This document shows, one piece after another, positions 26,453-34,744 of a stretch of DNA of 64,000 nucleotides. Below the pieces are notes generated by a model, which worked only from the letters and a program-made list of their open reading frames with translations, made no database searches and was not told where the DNA came from. Position numbers and translations under genes: made by a program. Location: positions 4,648,001 to 4,712,000 of the forward strand of contig NC_019682.1 in NCBI RefSeq assembly GCF_000316575.1. Direction: 5' to 3'. Source of the DNA: Calothrix sp. PCC 7507. GTDB lineage: Bacteria; Cyanobacteriota; Cyanobacteriia; Cyanobacteriales; Nostocaceae. The first letter of the stretch is position 1, and each line of letters begins with the position of its first letter.

Positions 26453-27410
26453 TCACAATTTCATCTCAAAAGGAGAGATTTTCTTGACTAGCTCTCAATT
26501 TAACAGCGATTATACAAGTCAATTAATTGAAGACATTAATATTGTTCCGGAGCAAGGCATCACCATTAACTCGGAACAATTAAAAATCAACAATGGTACT
26601 GAATTACTATCGTTACAAATAGCAGATAAAGAGGAATATTTGCCAGCTTCTTTTATTCCCAAGCAAGAGTGGAAAATAGTCACTGCTGTAGAAAAAGAGC
26701 GATTAATACTTTTACTTGATCGCAGCGAAAAGTGGAATTTGGGTAAATATATTGGTGTGATCCAAATCCCTAATAATTTAATTGAGCCGTTGAGAGTAAT
26801 TATCAATACACTTAATTTAAATAGCGATCGCCCAGAACACAATATTAGTAAAATATCCTTACATGCAGAATATCAACCACTCATCCAAAATATCTCCTCA
26901 TATTTGCAAAAGTATTCTCTCACCCCTGATGGAATCCAATGTTTGGGAATTCATAGCCATTGCTCAGGTTTAATTACTAGTACCGTTGATGCGGTCAGAT
27001 TTCTGCCGAAGCAACCCCGTGTTGGTCTACATTTAGATAGTTGGGAAAAAGCCCCACTCAAACGCAGACATTTATCTAAAAACCGGATCTGTATTAATAT
27101 CGGCACAGAGACACGCTACTTTCTCTTGATCAATCTTTCTTTAATGAAGATGTTTGAAATGCTGGGCTTGTCTACAGCAATAGATGTTTCTCGGTACTAT
27201 CGCGGTGTTGAATTACCCGATCAATTTATGACAACTTTTCCAGATTATCCAGTAGTTAAAATAGCTTTAGAACCCAATCAAGCTTATATTGCTCCAACAG
27301 AAAATATTATTCATGATGCATCAAGCTTAGAGAAGCAAGAACTTGATGTTACTCTCACCTTCCTTGGTAAATTTGGTATACTACCCCAGCAGATTGATTC
27401 TATGGGTTAA
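26445..27410 (+). CDS. HxD-motif partner protein of the radical SAM enzyme, possible iron/2-oxoglutarate oxygenase-like fold
   Basis: This 321-residue protein has no family I can name confidently. The C-terminal half contains HSHCSGL (residues 170-176), GLHLDSWEKAPL with His196-x-Asp198, RICINIGTETRYFLLINLSL, and LEPNQAYIAPTENIIHDAS with His290. An HxD followed about 90 residues later by a His in a turn-rich P.T..IHD segment is the layout of double-stranded beta-helix Fe(II) oxygenases, but I cannot verify the fold. It overlaps the radical SAM stop by 8 bases at this ATG. An alternative TTG at 26484 has a better ribosome site (AAGGAGAGA) and would remove 13 residues. It is probably a second tailoring enzyme in the same pathway. 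Confidence 0.7.
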   Translation: MLSHNFISKGEIFLTSSQFNSDYTSQLIEDINIVPEQGITINSEQLKINNGTELLSLQIADKEEYLPASFIPKQEWKIVTAVEKERLILLLDRSEKWNLGKYIGVIQIPNNLIEPLRVIINTLNLNSDRPEHNISKISLHAEYQPLIQNISSYLQKYSLTPDGIQCLGIHSHCSGLITSTVDAVRFLPKQPRVGLHLDSWEKAPLKRRHLSKNRICINIGTETRYFLLINLSLMKMFEMLGLSTAIDVSRYYRGVELPDQFMTTFPDYPVVKIALEPNQAYIAPTENIIHDASSLEKQELDVTLTFLGKFGILPQQIDSMG

Positions 27411-27449
27411 TTGTTTTTGGATAGCTATCATTTGTGTGCGATAAACTAA

Positions 27450-27628
27450 TTATTGAGGTGTTGGAGCATTACAGCTAAACGTTGTTTGCTGTGAAGAATT
27501 ATGAGAATTACCTCCACAAACTTGTGCAACTAACTCGACTTCCCCACGGAATTGATTATCCAACCTTGTGTTTCCACTATTGTTTGTGGGGTTGGTTTTG
27601 TTGTTACTTCTTCCTTAATTTCCCATGT
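27450..27628 (-). pseudogene. 3' remnant of another haemagglutinin-like exoprotein gene (frameshifted)
   Basis: Reading the minus strand from about 27628 gives EIKEEVTTKPTPQTIVETQG, WIINS, then after a one-base frameshift GEVELVAQVCGGNSHNS and FSCNAPTPQ to a TAA at 27450-27452. The intact genes here end with the same series (for example KAEITPQPTPQTIVEAQGW, VINADGKVQLVASV). The remnant keeps only the last 55-60 codons. Its 5' side abuts the truncated Uma2 frame, so a deletion junction lies at about 27625. Confidence 0.8.
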
Positions 27629-28005
27629 CTATTGCAGTATCCGGAGCGCAAGTACAAATACGGCTACCGGATCTGATGATCCTATCAGAGAAACTTGCAG
27701 CAATTTTGGGACAAACAAATCGGGGTACGATCGAGCTAGAAATGCCTCCACCAGAGTTGATTATTGAAGTCGCCTCCCCAGGAAAGACTAATGAAGAACG
27801 TGATTATCGCTTTAAACGCTCCGAATACGCGGCTAGGGCGGTTCCTGAATATTGGGTGATAAATCCTGAAGCACGTAATATCATCGTCTACAGGCTAATT
27901 GCTGGTTTTTATGAGGAGGAGGAATACACTGGAAATACACTCATTCAATCCCGATTTACAGCACTTAAGTTAACAACTGAACAAATCCTCAACCGTAAGC
28001 TTTAG
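27625..28005 (+). CDS. Uma2-family (PD-(D/E)xK nuclease-like) protein, N-terminally truncated
   Basis: This 126-residue frame matches the C-terminal two-thirds of Uma2 proteins, which are normally about 180-200 residues: VQIRLPDLMILSEKLAAIL, then MPPPELIIEVASPGKTNEER, DYRFKRSEYA and VPEYWVINPEARNIIVYRL. The family's N-terminal LTLEEFLALPE and GK.H segments are missing. The ATG at 27625 lies at the junction with the haemagglutinin remnant on the other strand, so the start looks fortuitous and the gene is probably inactive. Uma2 proteins are abundant in cyanobacteria, and their biological role is unclear. Confidence 0.75.
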   Translation: MSIAVSGAQVQIRLPDLMILSEKLAAILGQTNRGTIELEMPPPELIIEVASPGKTNEERDYRFKRSEYAARAVPEYWVINPEARNIIVYRLIAGFYEEEEYTGNTLIQSRFTALKLTTEQILNRKL

Positions 28006-28017
28006 AAGGAAATTTAG

Positions 28018-29169
28018 CTAAAATCGGATAATTTCCCGCTCCCAGTCTTCTGGTGTCGGTTCTATTTCCCACACCAAACCTTCGCCGGGTTGCAACACAA
28101 CTTCCAGATATAATATGTTGACTGGAGTTGTGGCAATATCTTCGTTATTCTCAAAAGGTTGCAAGTCTTCAGTCAGCAGCCTCAGCTTCAAGCCAATAGG
28201 AATAGTAGCATCAGCAGATGTACTCCGCAATTCAAAACGCCAAATATGCTCTTCTCTATTACCACCAGGAAAAATACGTAGCTCATATGTATCCCCTGCT
28301 ATAATTAATTGGCGAGACAACCCCAGAATAGATTCTGCACTCCTCATTCCAGAAGGCGCTAAAACAAATTCTCTTTGTCCCCACCCCATCTGTTGAGCAA
28401 AGTTTGATACACCAGCTTGCAGCCATGTTTGAATGGAATACTGTCCTGATATCCCTTGACGCAGTTCGTAAAGTCGTTTTCGCCAGCCACCGTGTGCTAA
28501 CAATGCACCCCATAGAGAAAAAGGCACTGATAGGCCAGGAAATTTGACATCGGAATTACCCAAACGCGCTAATAAATTCTCGGCTTGGGTTTGGGGAAGT
28601 AGTGGTAGAGGTGCAATCTCTGCGCGTAAGACTTCTTGGTAATTAAGTTGATGTGTCACCCAAAGTACATTTAAATCTTGAATTAAATCCTCACGTTCAA
28701 GGCTGTAAGTTCGGTCAAAAGTATCATAAACCCCAATTGTTTTTAGCTGTTGATGTGTTGTGTAACCATAAATCTTCATCCAGCCATCATCGGGATTCAC
28801 TTGCACTGCTAAGTAATAGTCAGCAACCCAATCGGGAATATCTACCCATTCTTGGCTAACTCGTAACTCATCCCCATCCACCGCGAGAGTGGGAATTAGC
28901 ACCAAGCGAGTGTTATCAAAAATAATAGCAGTGCCATTGACAAGTTCCCAGAAACTGGGTAACGATGCAACGTGAGGATAAACCCTAGCATTGGGGATAA
29001 TTTCTGCTCTTAGCCAAGGCAAAAATGCATCAAGACAAAGTTGATTAATCCAGGCACGCTGACGACTACCATTTGTTGAGTATGGTTGTTCTGGAGTCTC
29101 AGGAGTGGCGGGAAGTTCTAGATAAAACTGATTTTGGTCAATTGTAATAGATGCAGGCGAATTAAACAT
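28018..29169 (-). CDS. DUF1822 family protein
   Basis: This 383-residue soluble protein matches cyanobacterial DUF1822: QRAWINQLCLDAFLPWLRAE, FWELVNGTAI, WVDIPDWVADYYLAVQVNPD, MKIYGYTTHQQLK, and the C-terminal LYLEVVLQPGEGLVWEIEP. Its function is unknown, but the family is repeatedly found directly after a sigma-factor gene, as here, where the sigma gene ends 86 bases upstream on the same strand. The gap between the two is filled by a CAGTTAT repeat. I infer a regulatory or accessory role for the surface-protein cluster, not an enzyme. Confidence 0.85.
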   Translation of the reverse strand: MFNSPASITIDQNQFYLELPATPETPEQPYSTNGSRQRAWINQLCLDAFLPWLRAEIIPNARVYPHVASLPSFWELVNGTAIIFDNTRLVLIPTLAVDGDELRVSQEWVDIPDWVADYYLAVQVNPDDGWMKIYGYTTHQQLKTIGVYDTFDRTYSLEREDLIQDLNVLWVTHQLNYQEVLRAEIAPLPLLPQTQAENLLARLGNSDVKFPGLSVPFSLWGALLAHGGWRKRLYELRQGISGQYSIQTWLQAGVSNFAQQMGWGQREFVLAPSGMRSAESILGLSRQLIIAGDTYELRIFPGGNREEHIWRFELRSTSADATIPIGLKLRLLTEDLQPFENNEDIATTPVNILYLEVVLQPGEGLVWEIEPTPEDWEREIIRF

Positions 29170-29173
29170 GATT

Positions 29174-29245
29174 CAGTTACCAGTTATCAGTTATCAGTTA
29201 TCAGTTATCAGTTATCAGTTATCAGTTATCAGTTATCAGTTATCA
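29174..29245. repeat. CAGTTAT heptanucleotide tandem repeat
   Basis: About ten copies of the 7-base unit CAGTTAT fill the gap between the sigma-factor gene and the DUF1822 gene, followed by TTCACTG units. Similar arrays occur at 36690-36720, 51655-51706, 61080-61150 and 62250-62310. This repeat type is typical of heterocystous cyanobacteria. Confidence 0.9.
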
Positions 29246-29255
29246 AGTTCACTGC

Positions 29256-30428
29256 TCACTGTTCACTGTTCACTGATTTGAGCCATTCCTCTAAGCTTGT
29301 ACTCATGGCATCCAGTACGTTAGGAGTTGGGGAGATATGCAATGTTTCATTACTCCACTGCGCTAAAGATTGCAGCAGTTGACGCTTAATGCTGCTAAGA
29401 CGACGAGAAACTTGATATTGCTTGATTTCTAACTGCTGGGCAATTTGCTGTTGTGTAAGTTTCTCGCTGTAGTAAGTTTGTAGTAGTTTTTGTGACTGTG
29501 CATCAAGGGCAGTTATAGCTTGATTTATGACTGTTTGCAACTGCTTTGTTTGTTTTTGAAGGGTGATAAATTCTTCTTGAGCAATGATTTCATTGAGTAA
29601 TGATTTTTCTACGTCCGCAGGTATGATATCTAGTAAACTACCACCATCTTGTTCATTTCTAGGGGCATCTACAGAAACTAGATTGGGATAAAGGAAGGCA
29701 CGTACAGCCTTAGCAGAGATACTTAGCCATTTTTCTAAGGTTTCTGGAGTAGATGAACTCGATTGACTCAAATGCTGGGTATTGTAGAGATTAGCAATTG
29801 CTTGCCATGTCAAAGCATCTGGCTCTACCAGCTTACGAACTTTTGTATTATTAGTAGTAGTATGGAGTTCTTTAAAACATTCCCAAGCTAAAACATAGCT
29901 TTCAATGATTGGACTATTAAAACCTGCATTTTGTAAAGCATCAATCAGTCGTTTGCGACTAATTTTGTGCAACAATCCCCAGTCTGTACAGATATCGGTT
30001 TCCTGGCGCAAGCGGAGTGAGTCTTTGATAAAGCCTTCAAAGGCAAGTTCTGCATAACCTTTCAAATTAGAACTGTATTGAGGATCGAACCGTTTTAAGA
30101 TTTTTGAGACGCGAGAAATGGCAATTTGAAAACAATCAGCTACAGAAGACTGGCTGGGGAAATTCAGGGCGATTTTTCTGGAAACCCAGTAACAAACCTC
30201 CTGTAAATAAGCGGAAATATGAGCCGCAGCTAGGGGACTAGATTGAGTTTGCCAAACTTGATGCCAGTAAATCGCCCAAAAATTATCTGATTCTGGCTGA
30301 GAAGACTTTTCTAGACAAGATTTGATACTACGTCGCAGTTTTGGATCAGTGCCCCAGCTATGAAAAGAATCTGCATTGAATAACACAAATGTGGAGAAAA
30401 TATCCGTAATATCTTGCCTGGGTTGCAT
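29256..30428 (-). CDS. Divergent sigma-70-family factor (cyanobacterial type linked to DUF1822)
   Basis: This 390-residue protein has a helical N-terminal half with SDNFWAIYWHQVWQ and AAAHISAYLQEVCYWVSRKI (region 2-like) and FDPQYSSNLKGYAELAFEGF. Its C-terminus is sigma region 4: ALDAQSQKLLQTYYSEKLTQ followed by QQIAQQLEIKQYQVSRRLSS, a clear helix-turn-helix. It resembles the large, poorly characterised group 3/4-like sigma factors of cyanobacteria. I start at the ATG at 30428 (MQPRQDITDIFSTF), as I recall for homologues. A GTG 12 bases upstream is possible. With DUF1822 it probably controls a regulon, perhaps including the neighbouring exoprotein genes. Confidence 0.85.
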   Translation of the reverse strand: MQPRQDITDIFSTFVLFNADSFHSWGTDPKLRRSIKSCLEKSSQPESDNFWAIYWHQVWQTQSSPLAAAHISAYLQEVCYWVSRKIALNFPSQSSVADCFQIAISRVSKILKRFDPQYSSNLKGYAELAFEGFIKDSLRLRQETDICTDWGLLHKISRKRLIDALQNAGFNSPIIESYVLAWECFKELHTTTNNTKVRKLVEPDALTWQAIANLYNTQHLSQSSSSTPETLEKWLSISAKAVRAFLYPNLVSVDAPRNEQDGGSLLDIIPADVEKSLLNEIIAQEEFITLQKQTKQLQTVINQAITALDAQSQKLLQTYYSEKLTQQQIAQQLEIKQYQVSRRLSSIKRQLLQSLAQWSNETLHISPTPNVLDAMSTSLEEWLKSVNSEQ

Positions 30429-30461
30429 GGATTTACTCACTTCGCGTTTCGTTTGTCATTA

Positions 30462-30540
30462 GTATCGCCACAGTTGCCGATATGCTGTAGCTACGCGCGT
30501 CGTAGACATCGCACTTAAAATCCTACCGCATATCACAACT
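30462..30540. repeat. 79-bp direct repeat, left copy, containing an exoprotein gene tail
   Basis: This copy matches 31231-31309 with three mismatches. The right copy includes the final codons and stop of the exoprotein gene copy 2 (SSCDMR, stop at 31292). The left copy carries the same tail: with the next bases to about 30548 it reads SNSSCDMR and a stop on the minus strand. The two copies bracket the vapBC pair exactly. Confidence 0.85.
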
Positions 30541-30551
30541 GGAATTAGATT

Positions 30552-30941
30552 TTACTTGAATGTCTTGACACCAGCATAATTGAGGATTTTAGCATCAGCA
30601 GTTAGCAAAGGAGAATCATAAAATCTAGCAGCAGCAACAATTATTTGGTCAAAAGGATCGCTATGAAACCCTCCTAACTGTGTAGAATCAATAACAATAG
30701 GAAGTGTTAAGTCTAATAATCTAACTCCTGGGTAAGCCAAAGCAGCTTCTAACCATTCATTAATTGGTAACGGTAAAATTAATCTCCCTTTTTCAACTAA
30801 TTTTGCTACTTCCCAACAAGAAACAATACTCACACCAATACCATCAGATTCATTTTCCTGTAACAACTGCTGATATTTTGCTGTCAGACGTGTATCATTC
30901 TGAATCCACCACACCCAAATATGCGTATCAATTGCAATCAT
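30552..30941 (-). CDS. PIN-domain toxin (VapC family)
   Basis: This 129-residue protein starts MIAIDTHIWVWWIQND. The conserved acidic residues of PIN ribonucleases are visible: Asp5 in IDTHIW, Glu in SCWEVAKL, Asp in FHSDPFDQIIVAAA and Asp in LLTADAKI. VapC toxins cleave RNA, often initiator tRNA, and are neutralised by the upstream partner. The start at 30941 overlaps the antitoxin stop by 4 bases (ATGA), a typical toxin-antitoxin coupling. The stop is followed within a few bases by a haemagglutinin gene tail, showing a recombination joint. Confidence 0.9.
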   Translation of the reverse strand: MIAIDTHIWVWWIQNDTRLTAKYQQLLQENESDGIGVSIVSCWEVAKLVEKGRLILPLPINEWLEAALAYPGVRLLDLTLPIVIDSTQLGGFHSDPFDQIIVAAARFYDSPLLTADAKILNYAGVKTFK

Positions 30942-31180
30942 TGCAAAAATTCCCAATCTTCTAATGCAATGGGTTCTGTTGGATCGTCATAGCGATATGG
31001 CTGCGTATTGTGTAGCGGATAAAGATGTTTTTTTACTTTTTCATCCGTATTTAATTGGCTTTGACCGTGACTAATTTTAATAAAGCGAATAAAATCTAAT
31101 GTTTGCGTTAATAGTTCCGCTGGTAAAGACTCTATTTCTTGAATTAATAATTCTTTGGTAATCATGTCTTTTGTAGTCAT
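30938..31180 (-). CDS. VapB-type antitoxin (DUF2281-like)
   Basis: This 80-residue protein has a helical N-terminus, ELLIQEIESLPAELLTQTLD then FIRFIK, which matches the DUF2281 antitoxins paired with PIN toxins. The C-terminus is acidic and flexible (TEPIALEDWEFLQ), the toxin-binding type. I chose the ATG at 31180, 12 bases downstream of TAGGAG. The ATG at 31192 directly touches that ribosome site and is less likely. It is the first gene of the pair and probably represses the operon with VapC. Confidence 0.85.
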   Translation of the reverse strand: MTTKDMITKELLIQEIESLPAELLTQTLDFIRFIKISHGQSQLNTDEKVKKHLYPLHNTQPYRYDDPTEPIALEDWEFLQ

Positions 31181-31230
31181 GTTAAATATCATCTCCTAAA
31201 ACACGAATTTCCAACTTGCTTTCTTTCATG

Positions 31231-31309
31231 GTATCGCCACAGTTGCCGATATGCTGTAGCTACGCGCGTTGTAGACATCGCACTCAAAATCCTACCGCAT
31301 GTCACAACT
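31231..31309. repeat. 79-bp direct repeat, right copy
   Basis: This is the partner of 30462-30540. It includes a GATATGCTGTAGCTACGCGCG palindromic core of a common intergenic repeat and ends inside the 3' end of exoprotein gene copy 2. Confidence 0.85.
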
Positions 31310-34300
31310 AGAAGAAAGAACACCATAACTACTGCTAGGCACAGATGCTACCAATTCAACATTACCATCAGCATTTATTATCCATCCTTGGGCTTCTACA
31401 ATGGTTTCAGGGGTTGGTCGTTGCGTAATTTCTCTTTCCTGATTCCCCTCACCCAACGTTACCCAGTTAGTAATCACCGCACGTCCCCGCAATGGCTCAT
31501 CCGGGTTTAATGGTAAACCTCCCCGTCCTGTGGAGATAAAGCGACTGGCTATTTTTCCTTTGGGGGTGCAACCTTGAGCAATTTGCTGCGATACATCAAC
31601 TAAGTTAGCGGGTAATTCCGTTAAACCGCGACTGGGATCTAAATCTGGTGTGTTGAGAATGACATCACCGTTTAAAGTCGGACTAGTTTGAGAAATAGCA
31701 GTAATATCGCTGGTTGGTAACTTTGCAGGATTTAAATCTTTGGGTTCGTTGGTTCCTAATAACTTAACTAAGTCTTCTCGACTACGAGGTGTGATGCCAT
31801 AGATACCAGTGGCATTGATAGTAACTTTGCCACCAGTGCCTGTGAAAGCGTTAGCAGTGATGTCGTTGTTTTCGTTGGGGACTGCAACGATGAAAGGGGT
31901 ATTGATGGTAATGTTGCCACCATTTCCACCCTGCTGTGCAGTGCCAGCAGTGGCAGAAATAAAGCTATTGCGTCGCAGCAGTAATAAGTCTTGCAATCTA
32001 AGTGAAATATTCCCACCATCTCCTGAGTAGGTTCCAGAAAAAATACTTCCCCGATTGTCTAATTGTATAAAACGTGCATTAATCTCCAAGTCACCTGCTT
32101 TTCCAGTTCCCAGGCTACCCACAGAAACCCCAGCTCCATTTTGAATATTTAACTGTGCGGTATTCAATGTTAAATTCCCAGCTGCTTTTGCTCCCAAAGT
32201 CTGAGTAGTTAATCCACTAAAAAACCGACCATCAGCGGAGACACCCTCTAAATTAATTGAGTCTGAAGCATTAATCGTCAGAGTTCCTCCTTCGCCAAAG
32301 CCTTGCGTGCTGGCTTGTACCGCTGCTCCTGCTTGAACAACCAATTTTGCAGTAGTTATGGTTACATTTCCCGCCTTTCCCGTTCCATCAGTACCAGCTG
32401 TTATGGAACTACTAGTGCCATCTGCTGCGGTACCGATTAATGCGATCGCCCCTCCTGGTGTCATAATGTTTAAATTTCCGCCTTGCCCCGCCCCTAATGT
32501 AGCTACAGAAATCTTAGCGCCATTATTTAAGGTTAATTGCCTAGTTGTAACCGTTAAGTTACCTGCGTCTCCTGTTCCTCTTGCATTGACTTGGGCAAAC
32601 AAACCACTAGAAAATCCACTTTGTGATCTTCCTCTCAACTCAATCAAGTCAGAAGCTGCTACTTGTAGATTTCCACCCTTACCTTGACCAAATGTAGAAA
32701 CAGATATCTGTGCGCCATTTTCGACCTTCAACTGTCGAGTATTAATAGTTAGAGCGCCCCCTGCTCCTGTTCCTCGGGTTTGTGAAGATAAACTTGTAAC
32801 AGAACCATTCGGTGCTGTACCACTTAATTCCACAGTATCAGAAGCATTGATTGTGATGGTTCCACCTTTCCCCTGCTGAGAAGTCCGAGCCGCTAACACC
32901 CCGCCTCCTTGAATACTTAGTCTGTCACCGTTGATGATAATTGTGCCTGCATCTCCAAAACCTGTTGATTCGCTTAATATACCGCTGTAATTCCCTAGTG
33001 CTGAAACACCGATAATATCTACACTCAAGGCATTAATAGTCATATTCCCCCCTCTACCCGTGCTGGAAGTGCCTCCAAATATGACTCCACCATCTTGTAC
33101 ATTCAGGTGCCTGGTTGTAATCTTTAAGTCTCCAGCTGCTCCAATCCCTTCTGTGTCAGTAAAAATTCCACTGTTGTTGGCTAAATCAACCGAATTCAAA
33201 GCGTTAATAGTCAGATTTCCACCAGCACCCGTGCTAGTACGAATGGTTCCAGTAGAGATTTGTGCATTATTACCCACAAATAAACGTCCAGTTTCAATGG
33301 TCACATCTCCGGCAGAGCCTATTGAGCCTTGGTCAGCCTGAGAAGACAAGTTACTTTTGTTTATATCAACAAAATCGGAGGCACGAATAGTAATATTACC
33401 AGCCTTGCCACTGCCAAACGTGGATGCGGATAAAGTAGCGCGCTCAGAAAGAGACAGTGTTGTCGCAGTGATATTTATGTTACCAGCATTGCCCGTTGCT
33501 TGCGGTAGTATCTGATTGACCACACCACTACCGACAACCTTTATGTTATTTGTGGCATTGAGGGTAATATCTCCAGCAACAGTTGTAGTTGTCCCCAAAC
33601 CTCGTCTAATGCCAGTAAACAGCAGACTTCCTGTGAACATCTCTAGATTTCGGGCATTGACTGTAATATCACCGCCACCAGCCCTTGCCACAGACACAAA
33701 TGCTTGATTGGTGAGTGATACATCTGCACGAGTTATATTTTCAGGAAATTGCAAGCTGAGATTATCGCCATTAAACAGAAGATTGACATTTCCCGGTGCT
33801 GCCAGTCCCCCTAACTCAACTCTCCCACCATTAGCATTTAATTGTCCGCCATCCATGCTGACATTTCCACCGACTAGCAGCAAACTCTTACCATCTGGAA
33901 CTCGCAAACCAAACGCTCTGAAACCTGCTGGGTCTGTTCCTGCTGGTGCTACTGAGTTATTTTGAATAGCTGCATTTTGATTAATTTGGTTGAAAAACAA
34001 AGCCGAAGGATTAATTGTCAACAAAGGTGAGGGGACATTTTTCTCAGTAGCGCTGAAAAATCCCAAGTTACCAAATTGCAATGCATTCGCTGTACTCGCC
34101 ACAAACGAACCACCCACATCTAACCGCGCATTCTGTCCAAATATAATCCCATTGGGATTGATTAAAAAAAGATTAACACCAGTCTGTGTGCGAATCAAAC
34201 CATCGATTAGAGATTGCGAACCACCCGTTACCCGAGAGAGAATATTTTGGATATTGGGATTACTTTGAAAAATTGCCGCTTCATTACTATTAAGATTGAA

Positions 34301-34507
34301 CTTGCCAAAACTGTGGAATAAATTATTACCAACTGCTTGACCTGCTGCTTGGGGAATTACATAATCAGGCCCCGTTAAAGTCTGTGGTGTTCCCAATGTG
34401 CCATCGATAGTGATGCTTTGAGCTAAGGCTTTAGTATCAAGGTTGATGAAAAAAATACTGCTAAATAAGGTACTAATTGACACTAGATACTGCCAAATTT
34501 GAGCCAT
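31292..34507 (-). CDS. Two-partner-secretion exoprotein, copy 2
   Basis: This 1071-residue secreted protein has a signal peptide (MAQIWQYLVSISTLFSSIFF then INLDTKALAQ) and the TPS domain (ITIDGTLGTPQTLTGPDYVI, NLFHSFGKFNLNSNEAAIF, GVNLFLINPNGIIFGQNARL). A long glycine-rich beta-helix follows, with units such as GAGGNLTINAL and GKAGNITIRASD, and the shared C-terminal module (IAQGCTPKGKIASRF, GRGGLPLNPDEPLRGRAV) ends SSCDMR. It should be exported by a TpsB partner encoded elsewhere and act at the cell surface in adhesion, aggregation or contact. The gene is complete. It shares leader and -10 box with copy 3 (below), which suggests co-regulation and recent duplication. Confidence 0.93.
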   Translation of the reverse strand: MAQIWQYLVSISTLFSSIFFINLDTKALAQSITIDGTLGTPQTLTGPDYVIPQAAGQAVGNNLFHSFGKFNLNSNEAAIFQSNPNIQNILSRVTGGSQSLIDGLIRTQTGVNLFLINPNGIIFGQNARLDVGGSFVASTANALQFGNLGFFSATEKNVPSPLLTINPSALFFNQINQNAAIQNNSVAPAGTDPAGFRAFGLRVPDGKSLLLVGGNVSMDGGQLNANGGRVELGGLAAPGNVNLLFNGDNLSLQFPENITRADVSLTNQAFVSVARAGGGDITVNARNLEMFTGSLLFTGIRRGLGTTTTVAGDITLNATNNIKVVGSGVVNQILPQATGNAGNINITATTLSLSERATLSASTFGSGKAGNITIRASDFVDINKSNLSSQADQGSIGSAGDVTIETGRLFVGNNAQISTGTIRTSTGAGGNLTINALNSVDLANNSGIFTDTEGIGAAGDLKITTRHLNVQDGGVIFGGTSSTGRGGNMTINALSVDIIGVSALGNYSGILSESTGFGDAGTIIINGDRLSIQGGGVLAARTSQQGKGGTITINASDTVELSGTAPNGSVTSLSSQTRGTGAGGALTINTRQLKVENGAQISVSTFGQGKGGNLQVAASDLIELRGRSQSGFSSGLFAQVNARGTGDAGNLTVTTRQLTLNNGAKISVATLGAGQGGNLNIMTPGGAIALIGTAADGTSSSITAGTDGTGKAGNVTITTAKLVVQAGAAVQASTQGFGEGGTLTINASDSINLEGVSADGRFFSGLTTQTLGAKAAGNLTLNTAQLNIQNGAGVSVGSLGTGKAGDLEINARFIQLDNRGSIFSGTYSGDGGNISLRLQDLLLLRRNSFISATAGTAQQGGNGGNITINTPFIVAVPNENNDITANAFTGTGGKVTINATGIYGITPRSREDLVKLLGTNEPKDLNPAKLPTSDITAISQTSPTLNGDVILNTPDLDPSRGLTELPANLVDVSQQIAQGCTPKGKIASRFISTGRGGLPLNPDEPLRGRAVITNWVTLGEGNQEREITQRPTPETIVEAQGWIINADGNVELVASVPSSSYGVLSSSCDMR

Positions 34508-34542
34508 ACCAGTACCTGATAAAAATAGAGTACAACCACTAG

Positions 34543-34548
34543 ATTATA
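34543..34548 (-). promoter_or_regulatory. -10 box of exoprotein copy 2
   Basis: On the minus strand CTGAAAGTATAATCTAGTGG lies about 36 bases before the ATG at 34507. The TATAAT hexamer and flanks are conserved upstream of copy 3 (CTGAAAGTATAATTTAGTAG). No good TTGACA stands at the usual distance, so an activator or an alternative sigma factor may be needed. Confidence 0.55.
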
Positions 34549-34744
34549 CTTTCAGGCGATCGCTAGTGGTCGATTATGTTTACTGGGCATTGCTGAATCT
34601 AAGGATGAAAATTCAATCTCTCAAACTCTCATTCTCCGCGCCTCCGCGTCTCTGCGTGAAACAAAAATTATCCCACTAATCAGCAACGCCGTTTACTGAA
34701 TGTGCTGGAAATTTATTTGCTGGGCAAGCATTTCAAGATTTTTC

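Noticed and set aside
27482-27767. Two short plus-strand frames before Uma2
   Set aside because: They are antisense to the exoprotein remnant or out of frame with Uma2, and have no protein features.
29174-29245. CRISPR array
   Set aside because: Units are 7 bases with no unique spacers; the same applies to all other CAGTTAT arrays. No cas genes are present.
31809-34268. Several proline-rich open frames on the plus strand across the exoprotein genes
   Set aside because: They are antisense shadows of glycine-rich beta-helix codons. The same pattern appears over all three exoprotein genes.
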